Shown one piece after another: positions 1-7,387 of a stretch of 27,912 nucleotides of DNA. The stretch's first letter is position 1; each line of letters opens with the position of its first letter. Below the pieces are notes generated by a model that worked only from the letters and a program-made list of their open reading frames with translations, made no database searches and had not been told where the DNA came from. The position numbers and the translations under genes were made by a program. The stretch comes from a virus: positions 1 through 27,912 of IMG/VR virus record IMGVR_UViG_3300030450_000121. One strand, 5' to 3'.

Positions 1-102
1 TTTACATAACTTAAATAAATAATAATAACAAACAAAAAATAAAAAATTATGGCGTTTACTACAACATCAAATTTCGCAGGGAAAGCAGCAGGATTTTACA
101 TT
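1..102. repeat. Terminal overlap, left copy (circular contig ends)
   Basis: These 102 bases recur at 27811-27912 with a single difference (C at 99, T at 27909). The copy carries the last codons of the scaffold-like gene, which stops at 22, the leader, and the first 18 codons of the capsid gene. The simplest reading is that the contig is a closed circle of 27,810 bp, so the molecule is either circularly permuted or has direct terminal repeats. The mismatch is synonymous (Tyr17, TAC versus TAT), which suggests strain variation in the sampled population more than sequencing error. Confidence 0.95.
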
Positions 103-966
103 GCAGCAGCTCTTAAAGAAGCGAAAAGTTTAGACTACTTAACTATGATAGAAAATATCAAGTACAAGTCTAACATACAAAGAATGGCAGGAAGTTCAGT
201 AGTTGTTGATGCTACTTGTGACTTTACTGATGCAGGTACTTTAGCACTTACTGAAAAAGTTTTAGAACCTAAAAACTTACAAATCAACTTAGACCTTTGC
301 AAATCTACATTACTAGATTCTTGGGAAGCATTACAAATGAGAGCAGGAGCAGGAGCACCACCACCTGCATCTTTTGATGACTATGTTATCTCTTATATGG
401 GAGAAATCATAGCACAAGCAACTGAAGAAAGTATTTGGGAAGGTGTTAATGGTACAACAGGAGAATTTACAGGGTTTTTAGGTGCAGCAGTTGGTTACCT
501 TTTACCAGGAGTTGATGGAACAGTAATTCAATCATCTGCTTCAGGTGCTTATACAGCAGCTAACATTATTGCTAACTTACAAACTTTAACTACTGATATG
601 GCAGGTAATGTTCCTGCAATATTAGGAAAAGAAGATTTACATATCTATATGAACAATAAGACTTATGGTTACTATATCTCAGCAGTATCTACTTTAGGAT
701 ATGTTAATGCTTACAATATGAATGGTGACTATGAGCCTGTATTTGAAGGATATAAAATTGCAGTTTGTCCTGGAATGGCTGACAATCAAATGGTAGCAGC
801 AGAGAAGTCTAACTTATTCTATGGAACTGACTTACTTTCAGACGCTACTAGAATCCAGTTAATGGATATGGCAGCTTTAGACGGTTCGGATAACATGAGA
901 TTAGTAGCTAGATACTCTGGAGGTGTTCAAACAGGAGTTGGTGCTGACATCGTAAGACAGTCGTAA
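49..966 (+). CDS. Major capsid protein
   Basis: The 305-residue protein is the probable HK97-fold major capsid protein that forms the head shell. It has the usual length for this class, an Ala/Gly-rich alpha/beta composition, and an acidic helix near residues 108-130 (FDDYVISYMGEIIAQATEES). Placement supports this strongly: once the circle is closed it follows the XkdF-type protease (25715-26617) and the acidic scaffold-like protein (27143-27832), with only 26 bases between scaffold stop and capsid start. The ATG is preceded by an A-rich leader with no Shine-Dalgarno sequence, as expected in Bacteroidota. A hairpin terminator follows at 984-1013. Identification rests on gene order and overall character, since I could not align it to a reference. 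Confidence 0.85.
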   Translation: MAFTTTSNFAGKAAGFYIAAALKEAKSLDYLTMIENIKYKSNIQRMAGSSVVVDATCDFTDAGTLALTEKVLEPKNLQINLDLCKSTLLDSWEALQMRAGAGAPPPASFDDYVISYMGEIIAQATEESIWEGVNGTTGEFTGFLGAAVGYLLPGVDGTVIQSSASGAYTAANIIANLQTLTTDMAGNVPAILGKEDLHIYMNNKTYGYYISAVSTLGYVNAYNMNGDYEPVFEGYKIAVCPGMADNQMVAAEKSNLFYGTDLLSDATRIQLMDMAALDGSDNMRLVARYSGGVQTGVGADIVRQS

Positions 967-983
967 ATAACTTAATTAATAGA

Positions 984-1013
984 AGCAGGGGTGTAAAAAC
1001 CCTTGCTCCTTTA
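984..1013 (+). terminator. Intrinsic terminator or attenuator after the capsid gene
   Basis: AGCAGGGGT at 984-992 pairs with ACCCTTGCT at 999-1007 (nine pairs, one G-U) around a GTAAAA loop, followed by CCTTT. It lies 18 bases after the capsid stop. The T tract is short, so partial readthrough into 1034-1600 is likely. That gene has no copy of the late-promoter element of its own, so the hairpin may set the capsid to downstream ratio. Confidence 0.7.
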
Positions 1014-1033
1014 ACCTTTAAAAAAATAAAAAT

Positions 1034-1600
1034 ATGGCATGTACAGCTTTAACAAAAGGTAGAGGACTTGATTGTAACAGAATATCAGGCGGAATTAAGT
1101 ATATATACTTTGCAGTTTATGACCAAGTAACTTCAATACCAACAGCAAATGGTGAAATTACTGATTTAGAAATGGGTAGTAATATGTTATATAGATACAC
1201 AATGCCTTTAGGGGTTGCTAGTCTTACAGATACTATTACTGGTTCAAGAGAAAATGGAACAATCTTCTATACTCCAACGGTAAATATTATACTGAACAGA
1301 TTGACAAAAGAAGATCAAAATGAGGTAAAATTATTAGGAGCAACAAAAACAATAATCTTTGCTCAGTTAAATCAAACAGTAACAGCTACTGGACACGACG
1401 TTATAGTTTGTCTAGGTAGTGTAAATGGAATGGAATTAAATGCAGGAACTATGGATAGTGGTGCTGCATTCGGAGATAGAAATGGTTATACCCTGACTTT
1501 TGATGGGTTGGAAAATAAGCCTTTTCAGTTTGTACCAGATTATACAACAAACCCATTTGACAATTCAGGATTTACATTAGGAGGTGTTGATTCTAACTAG
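1034..1600 (+). CDS. Structural protein, probable major tail tube-like protein
   Basis: This 188-residue, beta-rich protein follows the capsid gene. It begins MACTALTKGRGLDC and has alternating strands typical of tube-forming or decoration proteins: YRYTMPLGVASLTDTITGS, then NGTIFYTPTVNIIL, then a helix LTKEDQNEVKLLG, then FGDRNGYTLTFDGLE near the C-terminus. I recall similar small proteins near capsid genes in Bacteroidota phages, usually without assigned function. A tail tube role fits the strand pattern and the absence of another clear tube candidate, but a head decoration protein is also possible. The gene appears to be read from the capsid transcript through a leaky hairpin and is closed by the strong terminator at 1635-1657. 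The coding call is secure; the function is tentative. Confidence 0.7.
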   Translation: MACTALTKGRGLDCNRISGGIKYIYFAVYDQVTSIPTANGEITDLEMGSNMLYRYTMPLGVASLTDTITGSRENGTIFYTPTVNIILNRLTKEDQNEVKLLGATKTIIFAQLNQTVTATGHDVIVCLGSVNGMELNAGTMDSGAAFGDRNGYTLTFDGLENKPFQFVPDYTTNPFDNSGFTLGGVDSN

Positions 1601-1634
1601 AATTTAATTAGTAGTTTTCATATATTCTTTGATT

Positions 1635-1657
1635 AGGGAGGCTTATGCCTCCTTTTT
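1635..1657 (+). terminator. Strong intrinsic terminator
   Basis: GGAGGC (1637-1642), loop TTAT, GCCTCC (1647-1652) is followed directly by TTTTTC. The perfect six-pair GC-rich stem is extended by two weaker pairs at its base. It ends the capsid/tube transcription unit, and a late-promoter element begins 11 bases downstream. Confidence 0.9.
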
Positions 1658-1667
1658 CTTTGATAAG

Positions 1668-1697
1668 CAAATAAAAACGTACTTTTTCTATTATATA
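1668..1697 (+). promoter_or_regulatory. Late promoter element, copy 1
   Basis: CAAATAAAAA at 1668-1677, nine bases, then TCTATTATATA at 1687-1697. It lies between the terminator at 1635-1657 and the ATG at 1700. If TATTAT (1689-1694) acts as the -10 box, the transcript would begin at or next to the start codon, so this mRNA would be nearly leaderless. It shares layout and spacing with four other copies in the window. Confidence 0.75.
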
Positions 1698-1699
1698 GT

Positions 1700-2176
1700 A
1701 TGATACAAGCAATTAGGGAAACTGACTTTACAGCTTACATTGAAACTGAAGCAAAGAGAATAGATACAAGCGTTCCTTCTTCTAATATAAGGCACTTAGT
1801 TAAATTCACAAATGACTTAAATGGCAAAGAGTTTTATGTTTATGCAGCTTTAGAAACTATTAATGATAGATATACAAAACTAGAATTTGAATATAGTGCA
1901 AGTCCTGATGTTTATACAACTGTAAATTTAATACCTGCTGGATTTTATAAGTATGAATTGTATGAGGTTAGTTGGTCAGGAGCAGCAGCAGTAAGTTCAG
2001 GAAATGCACCAGTAACAGAAACAGATGTATTACCAGTGGGACCAACTCATGGGGTTGTGCAGGGGCTTGTCGCGATAGGGATATTATACTTAGCAGAAAA
2101 ATCAGGAAGTGAGGAGGTACAATATACAGAGTATGAACCTCCAGCTTCAACAAATTATATATATTACGGACAATAA
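1700..2176 (+). CDS. Virion-associated structural protein of unknown role
   Basis: This 158-residue protein is first in the unit that runs to the connector gene. It appears beta-rich (YVYAALETINDRYTKLEFEYS, GFYKYELYEVSW) and ends in an aromatic tail, ASTNYIYYGQ. The middle holds a short hydrophobic strand, GVVQGLVAIGILYLAE. Proteins ending in similar Tyr-rich segments occur beside capsid and portal genes in marine Bacteroidota phages without a known job. It may be a head or neck accessory, or a chaperone for the adjacent small protein. The ATG lies three bases after the promoter-like TATATA, and no later in-frame ATG is plausible, which implies a leaderless transcript. Confidence 0.75.
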   Translation: MIQAIRETDFTAYIETEAKRIDTSVPSSNIRHLVKFTNDLNGKEFYVYAALETINDRYTKLEFEYSASPDVYTTVNLIPAGFYKYELYEVSWSGAAAVSSGNAPVTETDVLPVGPTHGVVQGLVAIGILYLAEKSGSEEVQYTEYEPPASTNYIYYGQ

Positions 2177-2187
2177 AAAATTAAAAA

Positions 2188-2463
2188 ATGGCAATAGAAA
2201 ACGTACAACAGCTTTTAACAGAGCAATTAGGTAAAAACGGAGATACAGTAGTCTTTACAACAGCAGCACAAACAAGCAAAGACTGGTATTGTGTTTACTT
2301 TCCTGTTGAAAGTGTAGTAGCTTCAATAACAGTAGCTGACGCAACAGGAGAAAGTGCTTTACAAACGACACTTCCTGCGGGAACTACTTTATTTATGAAT
2401 GTAACTGCAATTACTCTAACGAGTGGTATTGGAATAGGCTATCACGAAGGACCAACTACCTAG
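2188..2463 (+). CDS. Small beta-rich structural protein
   Basis: This 91-residue protein has no recognisable catalytic motif. After a short helix (VQQLLTEQLGKNG), alternating hydrophobic and Thr/Ser residues suggest a compact beta sandwich (YCVYFPVESVVASITVADA, TLPAGTTLFMNVTAITLTSG, IGIGYHEG). This is typical of small head decoration or fibre-base proteins. Start context is AAAAAATTAAAAAATG, with no Shine-Dalgarno sequence. It sits 11 bases after the preceding stop and three bases before the next ATG, so the genes are co-transcribed. A capsid decoration role is inferred from size and neighbours only. Confidence 0.7.
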   Translation: MAIENVQQLLTEQLGKNGDTVVFTTAAQTSKDWYCVYFPVESVVASITVADATGESALQTTLPAGTTLFMNVTAITLTSGIGIGYHEGPTT

Positions 2464-2466
2464 AAT

Positions 2467-3156
2467 ATGTTATCTTTAAAACAAGGTCTAAGTTTAGATT
2501 CAATAAGGCTACAAGGAAAATGGTCACCAACTGATGAAGCAAGTGTAGAGGCTTGGTATCAAAATAAGGTTGGAATATCTCTTAATACCGATACTGTTTC
2601 TAGGTGGACTGATAGCTCTGGTAATGGAATTACTATGCAACAAGCTACGGAAGATGAGCAACCATTATATAATCCGTCAACTGGTTCTCTAACTTTTGTG
2701 AGTGCTAATGACGAACACTTACAGACAACAGGACAAATTACTTTATCAGGCGACTTTACAATAGGACTTGTGTTTAATCCTTCAATCTCAGCACCAGGAA
2801 CTATTTTAGGAGATAATGCAGGGGGTTCAGCAGGACACGAATTTTTTAAATATACAAGCACTACTAATTTAAGAATGAAAATTAATAACAGCGCAGGCAA
2901 TCTTCCTTTAGATAGTGGAACTTGGGGTGATGACTATATTGTTGTAACTAGAGTTTCTAATACCTTGACTTTATGGAGAAATGGAGTGCAACAAAGTGCT
3001 TCACCTACACTTTCAGGAACGGCTGATATTGATGCAATAGGGGTAAGACAGGCTGACCAAGATTATCTTGATGGTGTAATAAAAGAAATACAAATATTTA
3101 GCAGTTCAAGTGCAGCTTTGACTACTAATGTAAACAATAGACTTTCAACTTTATAA
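2467..3156 (+). CDS. LamG/concanavalin A-like protein, possible head fibre or glycan-binding protein
   Basis: This 229-residue protein shows the pattern of a laminin-G/concanavalin-type jelly roll. It has an N-terminal segment with a W...DSSGNG motif (residues 47-54), then NPSTGSLTFVSANDEHLQ, SGDFTIGLVFNP, GTWGDDYIVVTRVSNTLTLWRNGVQQ and YLDGVIKEIQIFS. The 'trial value - variable name - W.NG' and 'G.I.EI.IF' strands are typical of this fold. Such domains bind sugars or act as adhesive modules. Its place between capsid and portal genes, away from the tail module, suggests a virion-surface decoration that could help the particle stick to host polysaccharide. The fold call is fairly firm; the ligand is unknown. 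Confidence 0.8.
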   Translation: MLSLKQGLSLDSIRLQGKWSPTDEASVEAWYQNKVGISLNTDTVSRWTDSSGNGITMQQATEDEQPLYNPSTGSLTFVSANDEHLQTTGQITLSGDFTIGLVFNPSISAPGTILGDNAGGSAGHEFFKYTSTTNLRMKINNSAGNLPLDSGTWGDDYIVVTRVSNTLTLWRNGVQQSASPTLSGTADIDAIGVRQADQDYLDGVIKEIQIFSSSSAALTTNVNNRLSTL

Positions 3157-3164
3157 AATTCATT

Positions 3165-5147
3165 ATGAAAGACAATATTATTAATATCAATTTAGAAACT
3201 AGCACAAGTCCAATAGTAGCTGAAGTACGTGGTAGAGATTGGATAGAATATGGAACAGAAGATTGGAAAAATCTTTATCCTCAGTTTCTAATTGATCTAT
3301 ACTATTCTAGTTCAATAACAGCAGCAATCGTAAATTCTACTAGCGAAATGATTGCAGCAGAGAACTTAATTATAGAAGATGAAGAAGATAGGGATTTAGA
3401 AGCTAGGGTTAGACTTCAGAACTTTATGGATAGAGCAAATGGAAACGAAAGCCTACACGAAGTCCTTAAAAAAATATCTTTTGACTTTAAACTACAGGGA
3501 GCTTTTGCTCTTAATGTGGTATGGTCTAAAGACCGTACTCAAATAGCAGAAGTCTATCACGTAGACGTTTCTAAAATAAGATGTGCTAGACCTGATGAAA
3601 TGGGCAAGACTAAAGGGTACTACATATCAGCAGATTGGGCAAACACTAGAACGAATAAACCTTACTACGTTCCTGCTTTTAATGTTAATGACAGAACAAG
3701 TCCTAATCAAATTATGTACTCAGGTCTTTATAGTCCTAATATGAACTCTTATTATACACCTGATTGGGTGTCTTGTGCAAATTGGGCTTTAATTGATGGG
3801 CGTATCTCAGAGTATCACTTAAATAATATAAGCTCAGGATTCTCAGGCTCTTTTATGGTGAACTTCAGTAATGGAATACCTACACAAGAGGAGAGGTTTC
3901 AGATAGAACAAAGTATTGCAGATAAGTTTACAGGTCAAAAAAATGCAGGTAACTTTGTATTGACTTTTTCAGATGATAAAACAAGGACTCCTGAAGTACA
4001 AGCAATAAGTCCTAGCGACTTAGATAAGCAGTATCTAGCCTTACAAGAACTTTTAACTCAGAACATCTTATCAGGGCATAGAGTAACTTCACCTATGTTA
4101 ATGGGAATAAAGTCCGACACAGGGCTTGGAAACAACGCTGATGAACTTAATTCAGCAGGGAATTTTTATCTTAATACGGTGGTAAAGCCTTTTCAAGATC
4201 AGATAGTAAAACAGCTTAGAAAAATTTTTAAGGTAAACGATATGGATATGCCTGTAAACTTTGTTCAGCTTAAACCTATTACTTTAGAGTTTACTTCTGA
4301 AGATTTAAAAGCAGTTATGACTGAAGCTGAAATAAGATCAGAATTGGGGCTTGAACCCTTAGATGTAGAAGTGAGAGAAGATTTTAGTAAAGTTGGTATG
4401 ATAGACGGAAAGCCTGTTTTTAGCACCATAGAAGAGGCTGAGGCTCACGCAAAGACTTTAGGGTGTACAGGGTATCACGAACACGAATATGAAGGTAGAA
4501 CAGCTTATATGGCTTGTGAGGGTCATGCAGAAGCAACAGAGCTTTCAAAGTTTATAGAAGAATTTGGTGAAGATGAGCCAGAAGGATATACTTTATTAGA
4601 TGAAGAAATGGTAGATGATGAACACCAAGATTTTGACTTTGAAAAAGAATTAAACGAAATAGGCAAAGTAGAACTTGCAACTGTACCAAAGTCTGACAGA
4701 GATGGTTTAGACGAACAGGATGGTTGGAGTAAAAAGGTTAGTAAGTTTTTTAAAGTAAGATACAAATATGATAGAGATCCTGCACTAACTAATAAATCAG
4801 GAACTAAAAGAGAATTTTGCAGAAAAATGATGGGTGCTAATAAGCTATATAAAAAATCTGATTTAGTTGCTTTAGATAATAAGGCAGTTAATCCTGGATT
4901 TGGTATTGATGGTGCAAATACTTATTCTATATGGTTGTACAAGGGCGGTCCACAGTGTTTCCATCGGTTCATCAGGAAGATTTATGTAATGGAATTAGAA
5001 GATGCTTGGAAAGAAAAAGATATTACAACTTATGGTAAATTAATTTCTACTGCTAAAGCTAGAAGTCAAGGCTTTTACCCTGAGCCTAACAATAAGAAAG
5101 TAGCACAAGCACCTAGAACAATGAAGAATAGAGGGTATTATAATTAA
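3165..5147 (+). CDS. Portal protein with C-terminal extension
   Basis: This 660-residue protein is the probable portal, the dodecameric ring through which DNA enters and leaves the head. The first 400 or so residues are portal-like: an N-terminal region with WKNLYPQFLIDLYYSSSITAAIV, helices rich in hydrophobic residues, and a stem-like part near 290-360 (QELLTQNILSGHRVTSPMLMG). Beyond this are two further modules. Residues 425-455 hold a short Cys/His segment (GCTGYHEHEYEGRTAYMACEGH). Residues 505-660 form a compact basic domain with FKVRYKYD, REFCRKMMGANKLYKK, VNPGFG and GGPQCFHRFIRKIYV, including C552, C598 and H600. The usual portal length is 400-550 residues, so the extension is probably a fused accessory, perhaps the counterpart of a minor head protein. 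Confidence 0.8.
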   Translation: MKDNIININLETSTSPIVAEVRGRDWIEYGTEDWKNLYPQFLIDLYYSSSITAAIVNSTSEMIAAENLIIEDEEDRDLEARVRLQNFMDRANGNESLHEVLKKISFDFKLQGAFALNVVWSKDRTQIAEVYHVDVSKIRCARPDEMGKTKGYYISADWANTRTNKPYYVPAFNVNDRTSPNQIMYSGLYSPNMNSYYTPDWVSCANWALIDGRISEYHLNNISSGFSGSFMVNFSNGIPTQEERFQIEQSIADKFTGQKNAGNFVLTFSDDKTRTPEVQAISPSDLDKQYLALQELLTQNILSGHRVTSPMLMGIKSDTGLGNNADELNSAGNFYLNTVVKPFQDQIVKQLRKIFKVNDMDMPVNFVQLKPITLEFTSEDLKAVMTEAEIRSELGLEPLDVEVREDFSKVGMIDGKPVFSTIEEAEAHAKTLGCTGYHEHEYEGRTAYMACEGHAEATELSKFIEEFGEDEPEGYTLLDEEMVDDEHQDFDFEKELNEIGKVELATVPKSDRDGLDEQDGWSKKVSKFFKVRYKYDRDPALTNKSGTKREFCRKMMGANKLYKKSDLVALDNKAVNPGFGIDGANTYSIWLYKGGPQCFHRFIRKIYVMELEDAWKEKDITTYGKLISTAKARSQGFYPEPNNKKVAQAPRTMKNRGYYN

Positions 5148-5164
5148 CTGACAATCAACAACTT

Positions 5165-5737
5165 ATGGCATACGTATTATTCATATCAGAAGAGAAACTT
5201 AAAGACGCAACGACTATTGGGCTTTCGGTTTCGCCAGAGTATTTACTTCCTTATATTAAGCAAAGTCAAAAGCTCTATGTGGAAACTAAGTTAGGTACAG
5301 ACCTTAACCAAAAATTGAAAGACTTAATTACAGCAGGTACAGTTAATAATGTAGGGAATGAAGCCTATGCAACTTTACTAAATGATTATATTGGCGAGAT
5401 GCTACCATCATTTGCTTTATATATGGCTATTCCTTTTCTTAGATTTAAGATAGAGGATGGGAATATTTACTCTAAGACTTCTGAAACAGGAAACGCATTA
5501 TCAACGGAAGAAGCTCAACATCTTAGATCAGAAGTTTTAAATACTGGTGAATACTACATGGAACGAATGATAGAGTATATAACAAACAATACGTCTAGCT
5601 TTCCTGAATACAGCACTAATAGTGGTGCAGATGTTTCTCCTGATAGAAATTCTTATTATTCAAATATGAACCTTGAAAGACCTAATCAACAAGGAACTAA
5701 ATTAACATTGAGAAATTTTTTAACGCCTGACATATAA
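5165..5737 (+). CDS. Head-tail connector (gp6/DUF6712-like)
   Basis: The 190-residue, mostly helical protein follows the portal by 17 bases, the usual position of the connector that docks under the portal ring. The N-terminal part (LLPYIKQSQKLYVETKLGTDLNQKLKDLI) resembles the helical bundle of gp6-type connectors, in which an early helix of the form 'I..aq...i...LG..L...L' is typical. The middle contains a hydrophobic helix, IGEMLPSFALYMAIPFLRF. The C-terminus is polar and rich in Asn/Tyr, which could thread into the neck. I recall related Bacteroidota phage proteins filed under DUF6712. The role is inferred from fold resemblance and gene order. Confidence 0.75.
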   Translation: MAYVLFISEEKLKDATTIGLSVSPEYLLPYIKQSQKLYVETKLGTDLNQKLKDLITAGTVNNVGNEAYATLLNDYIGEMLPSFALYMAIPFLRFKIEDGNIYSKTSETGNALSTEEAQHLRSEVLNTGEYYMERMIEYITNNTSSFPEYSTNSGADVSPDRNSYYSNMNLERPNQQGTKLTLRNFLTPDI

Positions 5738-5738
5738 G

Positions 5739-5882
5739 ATGAAGAAATACTATAAGATTAAAAAAACAAATATAACTAAACTAAAGACATACTTAAAAGA
5801 TGCCGATACCACAAATAACAAAGGAAGTAGGAAATGTTCTAGCAGTAAACGGAACAATCCTCAGCATAACAACCTTTACTAA
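5739..5882 (+). CDS. Possible small basic protein, 47 residues
   Basis: An ATG one base after the connector stop opens a 47-residue frame beginning MKKYYKIKKTNITKLKTYLK. The first half looks like a basic helical peptide. The second half overlaps the better-supported membrane-peptide gene at 5800 in another frame and looks like low-information sequence (SSSKRNNPQHNN). It may be a real small gene that overlaps its neighbour, or chance. I do not recognise it. Confidence 0.35.
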   Translation: MKKYYKIKKTNITKLKTYLKDADTTNNKGSRKCSSSKRNNPQHNNLY

Positions 5883-5970
5883 CTTAGAGATAATTTTAAA
5901 GATATTACTGTTAGTTGTATCAATAGTATATACTTTAGACAAGTGGTGGTATCATAAAAAGAATAGATAA
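5800..5970 (+). CDS. Small membrane protein in the lysis region
   Basis: This 56-residue protein starts MPIPQITKEVGNVLAVNG and carries one strong transmembrane helix (LEIILKILLLVVSIVYTL, residues 29-46), followed by a charged tail, DKWWYHKKNR. The layout is a short N-terminal segment, a single membrane span and a basic C-terminus that should face the cytoplasm. It lies just upstream of the endolysin, so a holin, antiholin or spanin-like lysis role is plausible, though no family was recognised. Its stop overlaps the next ATG (TAATG at 5968-5972), which suggests translational coupling. Confidence 0.65.
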   Translation: MPIPQITKEVGNVLAVNGTILSITTFTNLEIILKILLLVVSIVYTLDKWWYHKKNR

Positions 5971-6095
5971 TGCCTAAGAAAAGAAAACTCAACTCAAAGA
6001 ATCCTAAATACAAAAAAGTTGAAGATATTAAAGTGCGTAGAGAATTTGCACAAGAGGTTAAAGGGGTTAAAATTTACAAACTTTACTACCTCTAG
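5970..6095 (+). CDS. Possible small basic protein, 41 residues
   Basis: A 41-residue frame begins MPKKRKLNSKNPKYKK and is very rich in Lys and Arg. Its ATG overlaps the stop of the preceding membrane protein and its stop falls one base before the TTG proposed for the endolysin. That chain of tight junctions argues that it is translated. The competing reading is a longer endolysin starting at TTG 6019, which would overlap this frame for 77 bases. I do not recognise the product; it could bind nucleic acid or membrane. Confidence 0.45.
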   Translation: MPKKRKLNSKNPKYKKVEDIKVRREFAQEVKGVKIYKLYYL

Positions 6096-6096
6096 T

Positions 6097-6459
6097 TTGG
6101 ATTTAAAATACTTTAAACTTTCAGAATTTGATAGTCCTGATGAAGTTGGTTCAGGAAAAAAAATGAATAGTAAGTTCTTAGAAAAACTTGACTATGCAAG
6201 ACACAATGCAGGTATTCCTTTTAAAATAAATAGCGGTTACAGATCTAAAGCATGGAATATGCGTGTTAAGGGAAAATTACATAGCAGCCATTGTAGTGGT
6301 TTGGCTTGTGATATAGGATATACAGGAAGTAGAGAAAGGTATTTAATTTTGAATGCTTTAATGGATGTAGGAATTAATAGATTCGGAATAGCTAAGGGTT
6401 TTATACATTGTGATGTTGATAAACAAAAAGACCCTGATGTTATTTGGTTATATAATTAA
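6097..6459 (+). CDS. Endolysin, peptidase M15 (D-Ala-D-Ala carboxypeptidase-like)
   Basis: The product is a zinc peptidase that cuts peptidoglycan cross-links for lysis. The zinc-site pattern of family M15 is complete in the 120-residue form: SGYRS at 46-50, SSHCSGLACD with H65 and D72, and IHCDVD with H104, D106 and D108. The domain opens at once with KYFKLSEFDSPDEVGSGKKM, the usual start of this phage subfamily. No ATG lies upstream of the domain in this frame. TTG 6097 is chosen because it starts right at the domain and one base after the previous stop; TTG 6019 would add 26 residues of unlikely sequence. No signal peptide is seen, so release needs a holin, for which 5800-5970 and 6490-6672 are candidates. 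Confidence 0.85.
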   Translation: MDLKYFKLSEFDSPDEVGSGKKMNSKFLEKLDYARHNAGIPFKINSGYRSKAWNMRVKGKLHSSHCSGLACDIGYTGSRERYLILNALMDVGINRFGIAKGFIHCDVDKQKDPDVIWLYN

Positions 6460-6489
6460 AATAAATTTACTAACTTAAAAATTAATAAA

Positions 6490-6672
6490 ATGAAAAATTG
6501 GCTTATTTTAACAATGATGAAATCCAAGAAATTTTGGTATGCAGTAAGTTCTGTTGTAATTCCTTTAATAGTTACCTATTTAGGAGTTGATGAAGAAACT
6601 GCATCTAATCTATTTTATGCTTGTTTAACTCTTGTAGTTGGACAGGGAATTGCAGATAGTGCAAAGAAATAA
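6490..6672 (+). CDS. Small membrane protein, holin-like
   Basis: This 60-residue protein has two hydrophobic stretches, FWYAVSSVVIPLIVTYLGV and NLFYACLTLVVGQGIA, separated by a short polar turn (DEETAS), and ends in a basic tail, DSAKK. Two spans with short termini match small class II holins. Together with its place 30 bases after the endolysin this makes a membrane-pore lysis role likely. The N-terminus has three possible ATGs (residues 1, 9 and 10). A dual start, as in holin/antiholin pairs, is possible but unproven. Its last 14 bases overlap the proposed GTG start of the next gene. Confidence 0.7.
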   Translation: MKNWLILTMMKSKKFWYAVSSVVIPLIVTYLGVDEETASNLFYACLTLVVGQGIADSAKK

Positions 6673-7387
6673 TCGTTACAGATTAAAGCCACACGAAATT
6701 GTGGCATTAGAAAAAATGAGGGAAACCGACACAAGAAATGTTCTTGTCGTTGGTGACCTTCATTGTCCATGGGATTTAGACGAATATTTGCCATGGGTTG
6801 TTGAACAATATAATTTATGGAATTGCACACAAACAATCTTCATAGGTGATTTGCTAGACTCAGCAGGATATTCTTATCATGAGCAAAATCCTGATTTACC
6901 TTCAGCAGGTGACGAACTCAATTATGCTATTCAAAGAATACAAAGATGGTATAATGAATTTAACGAAATCGGAACAAAAATAATTATTGGAAACCATGAC
7001 CGTATGGCTGCTAGAAAAGCTATGACAGGTGGTATTCCTTCAGCTTGGTTAAAATCATATAGTGAAGTGTTAGGTACACCTAATTGGGAATTTGTAGAAA
7101 GATATGTGCAAGATAACGTACAATATGTGCATGGTGAAGGTGGTACTGCAAGAACTAAATGCCGTGCTGATATGATGAACACCGTTCAGGGTCACTTACA
7201 TACTCAATGTTATACAGAACATTATGTAGGTAGAAATTTTAGAGTTTATGGTTGTCAAGTAGGAACAGGCATAAATTTTTCAAATTATTCTTTCAATTAT
7301 GCAAGGGCAGGTAAAAAACCTGCGATAGGATGTGCAGTAGTCCTAAACAATGGTACACTACCTATTAATCTTTTAATGCCTTTATAA
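6659..7387 (+). CDS. Calcineurin-like metallophosphoesterase
   Basis: All metal-binding motifs of the two-metal phosphoesterase fold are present in the 242-residue form: GDLH at 32-35, GDLLD at 63-67, GNHD at 111-114, HGE at 158-160 and GHLHT at 178-182. An active enzyme is therefore expected; the substrate (phosphodiester, nucleotide or nucleic acid end) cannot be read from sequence. The start is non-ATG. GTG 6659 is chosen because it gives MQRNNRYRLKPHE, the N-terminus I expect for this phage group, whereas the first ATG would remove it. TTG 6638 and 6650 are alternatives. The gene sits between lysis genes and the early promoter, so it is probably the last gene of the incoming transcript. 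Confidence 0.85.
   Translation: MQRNNRYRLKPHEIVALEKMRETDTRNVLVVGDLHCPWDLDEYLPWVVEQYNLWNCTQTIFIGDLLDSAGYSYHEQNPDLPSAGDELNYAIQRIQRWYNEFNEIGTKIIIGNHDRMAARKAMTGGIPSAWLKSYSEVLGTPNWEFVERYVQDNVQYVHGEGGTARTKCRADMMNTVQGHLHTQCYTEHYVGRNFRVYGCQVGTGINFSNYSFNYARAGKKPAIGCAVVLNNGTLPINLLMPL

Noticed and set aside
6019-6459. Endolysin starting at TTG 6019
   Set aside because: The extra 26 residues do not resemble the family N-terminus and overlap a tightly packed small basic ORF; it remains possible because the upstream bases are A-rich.
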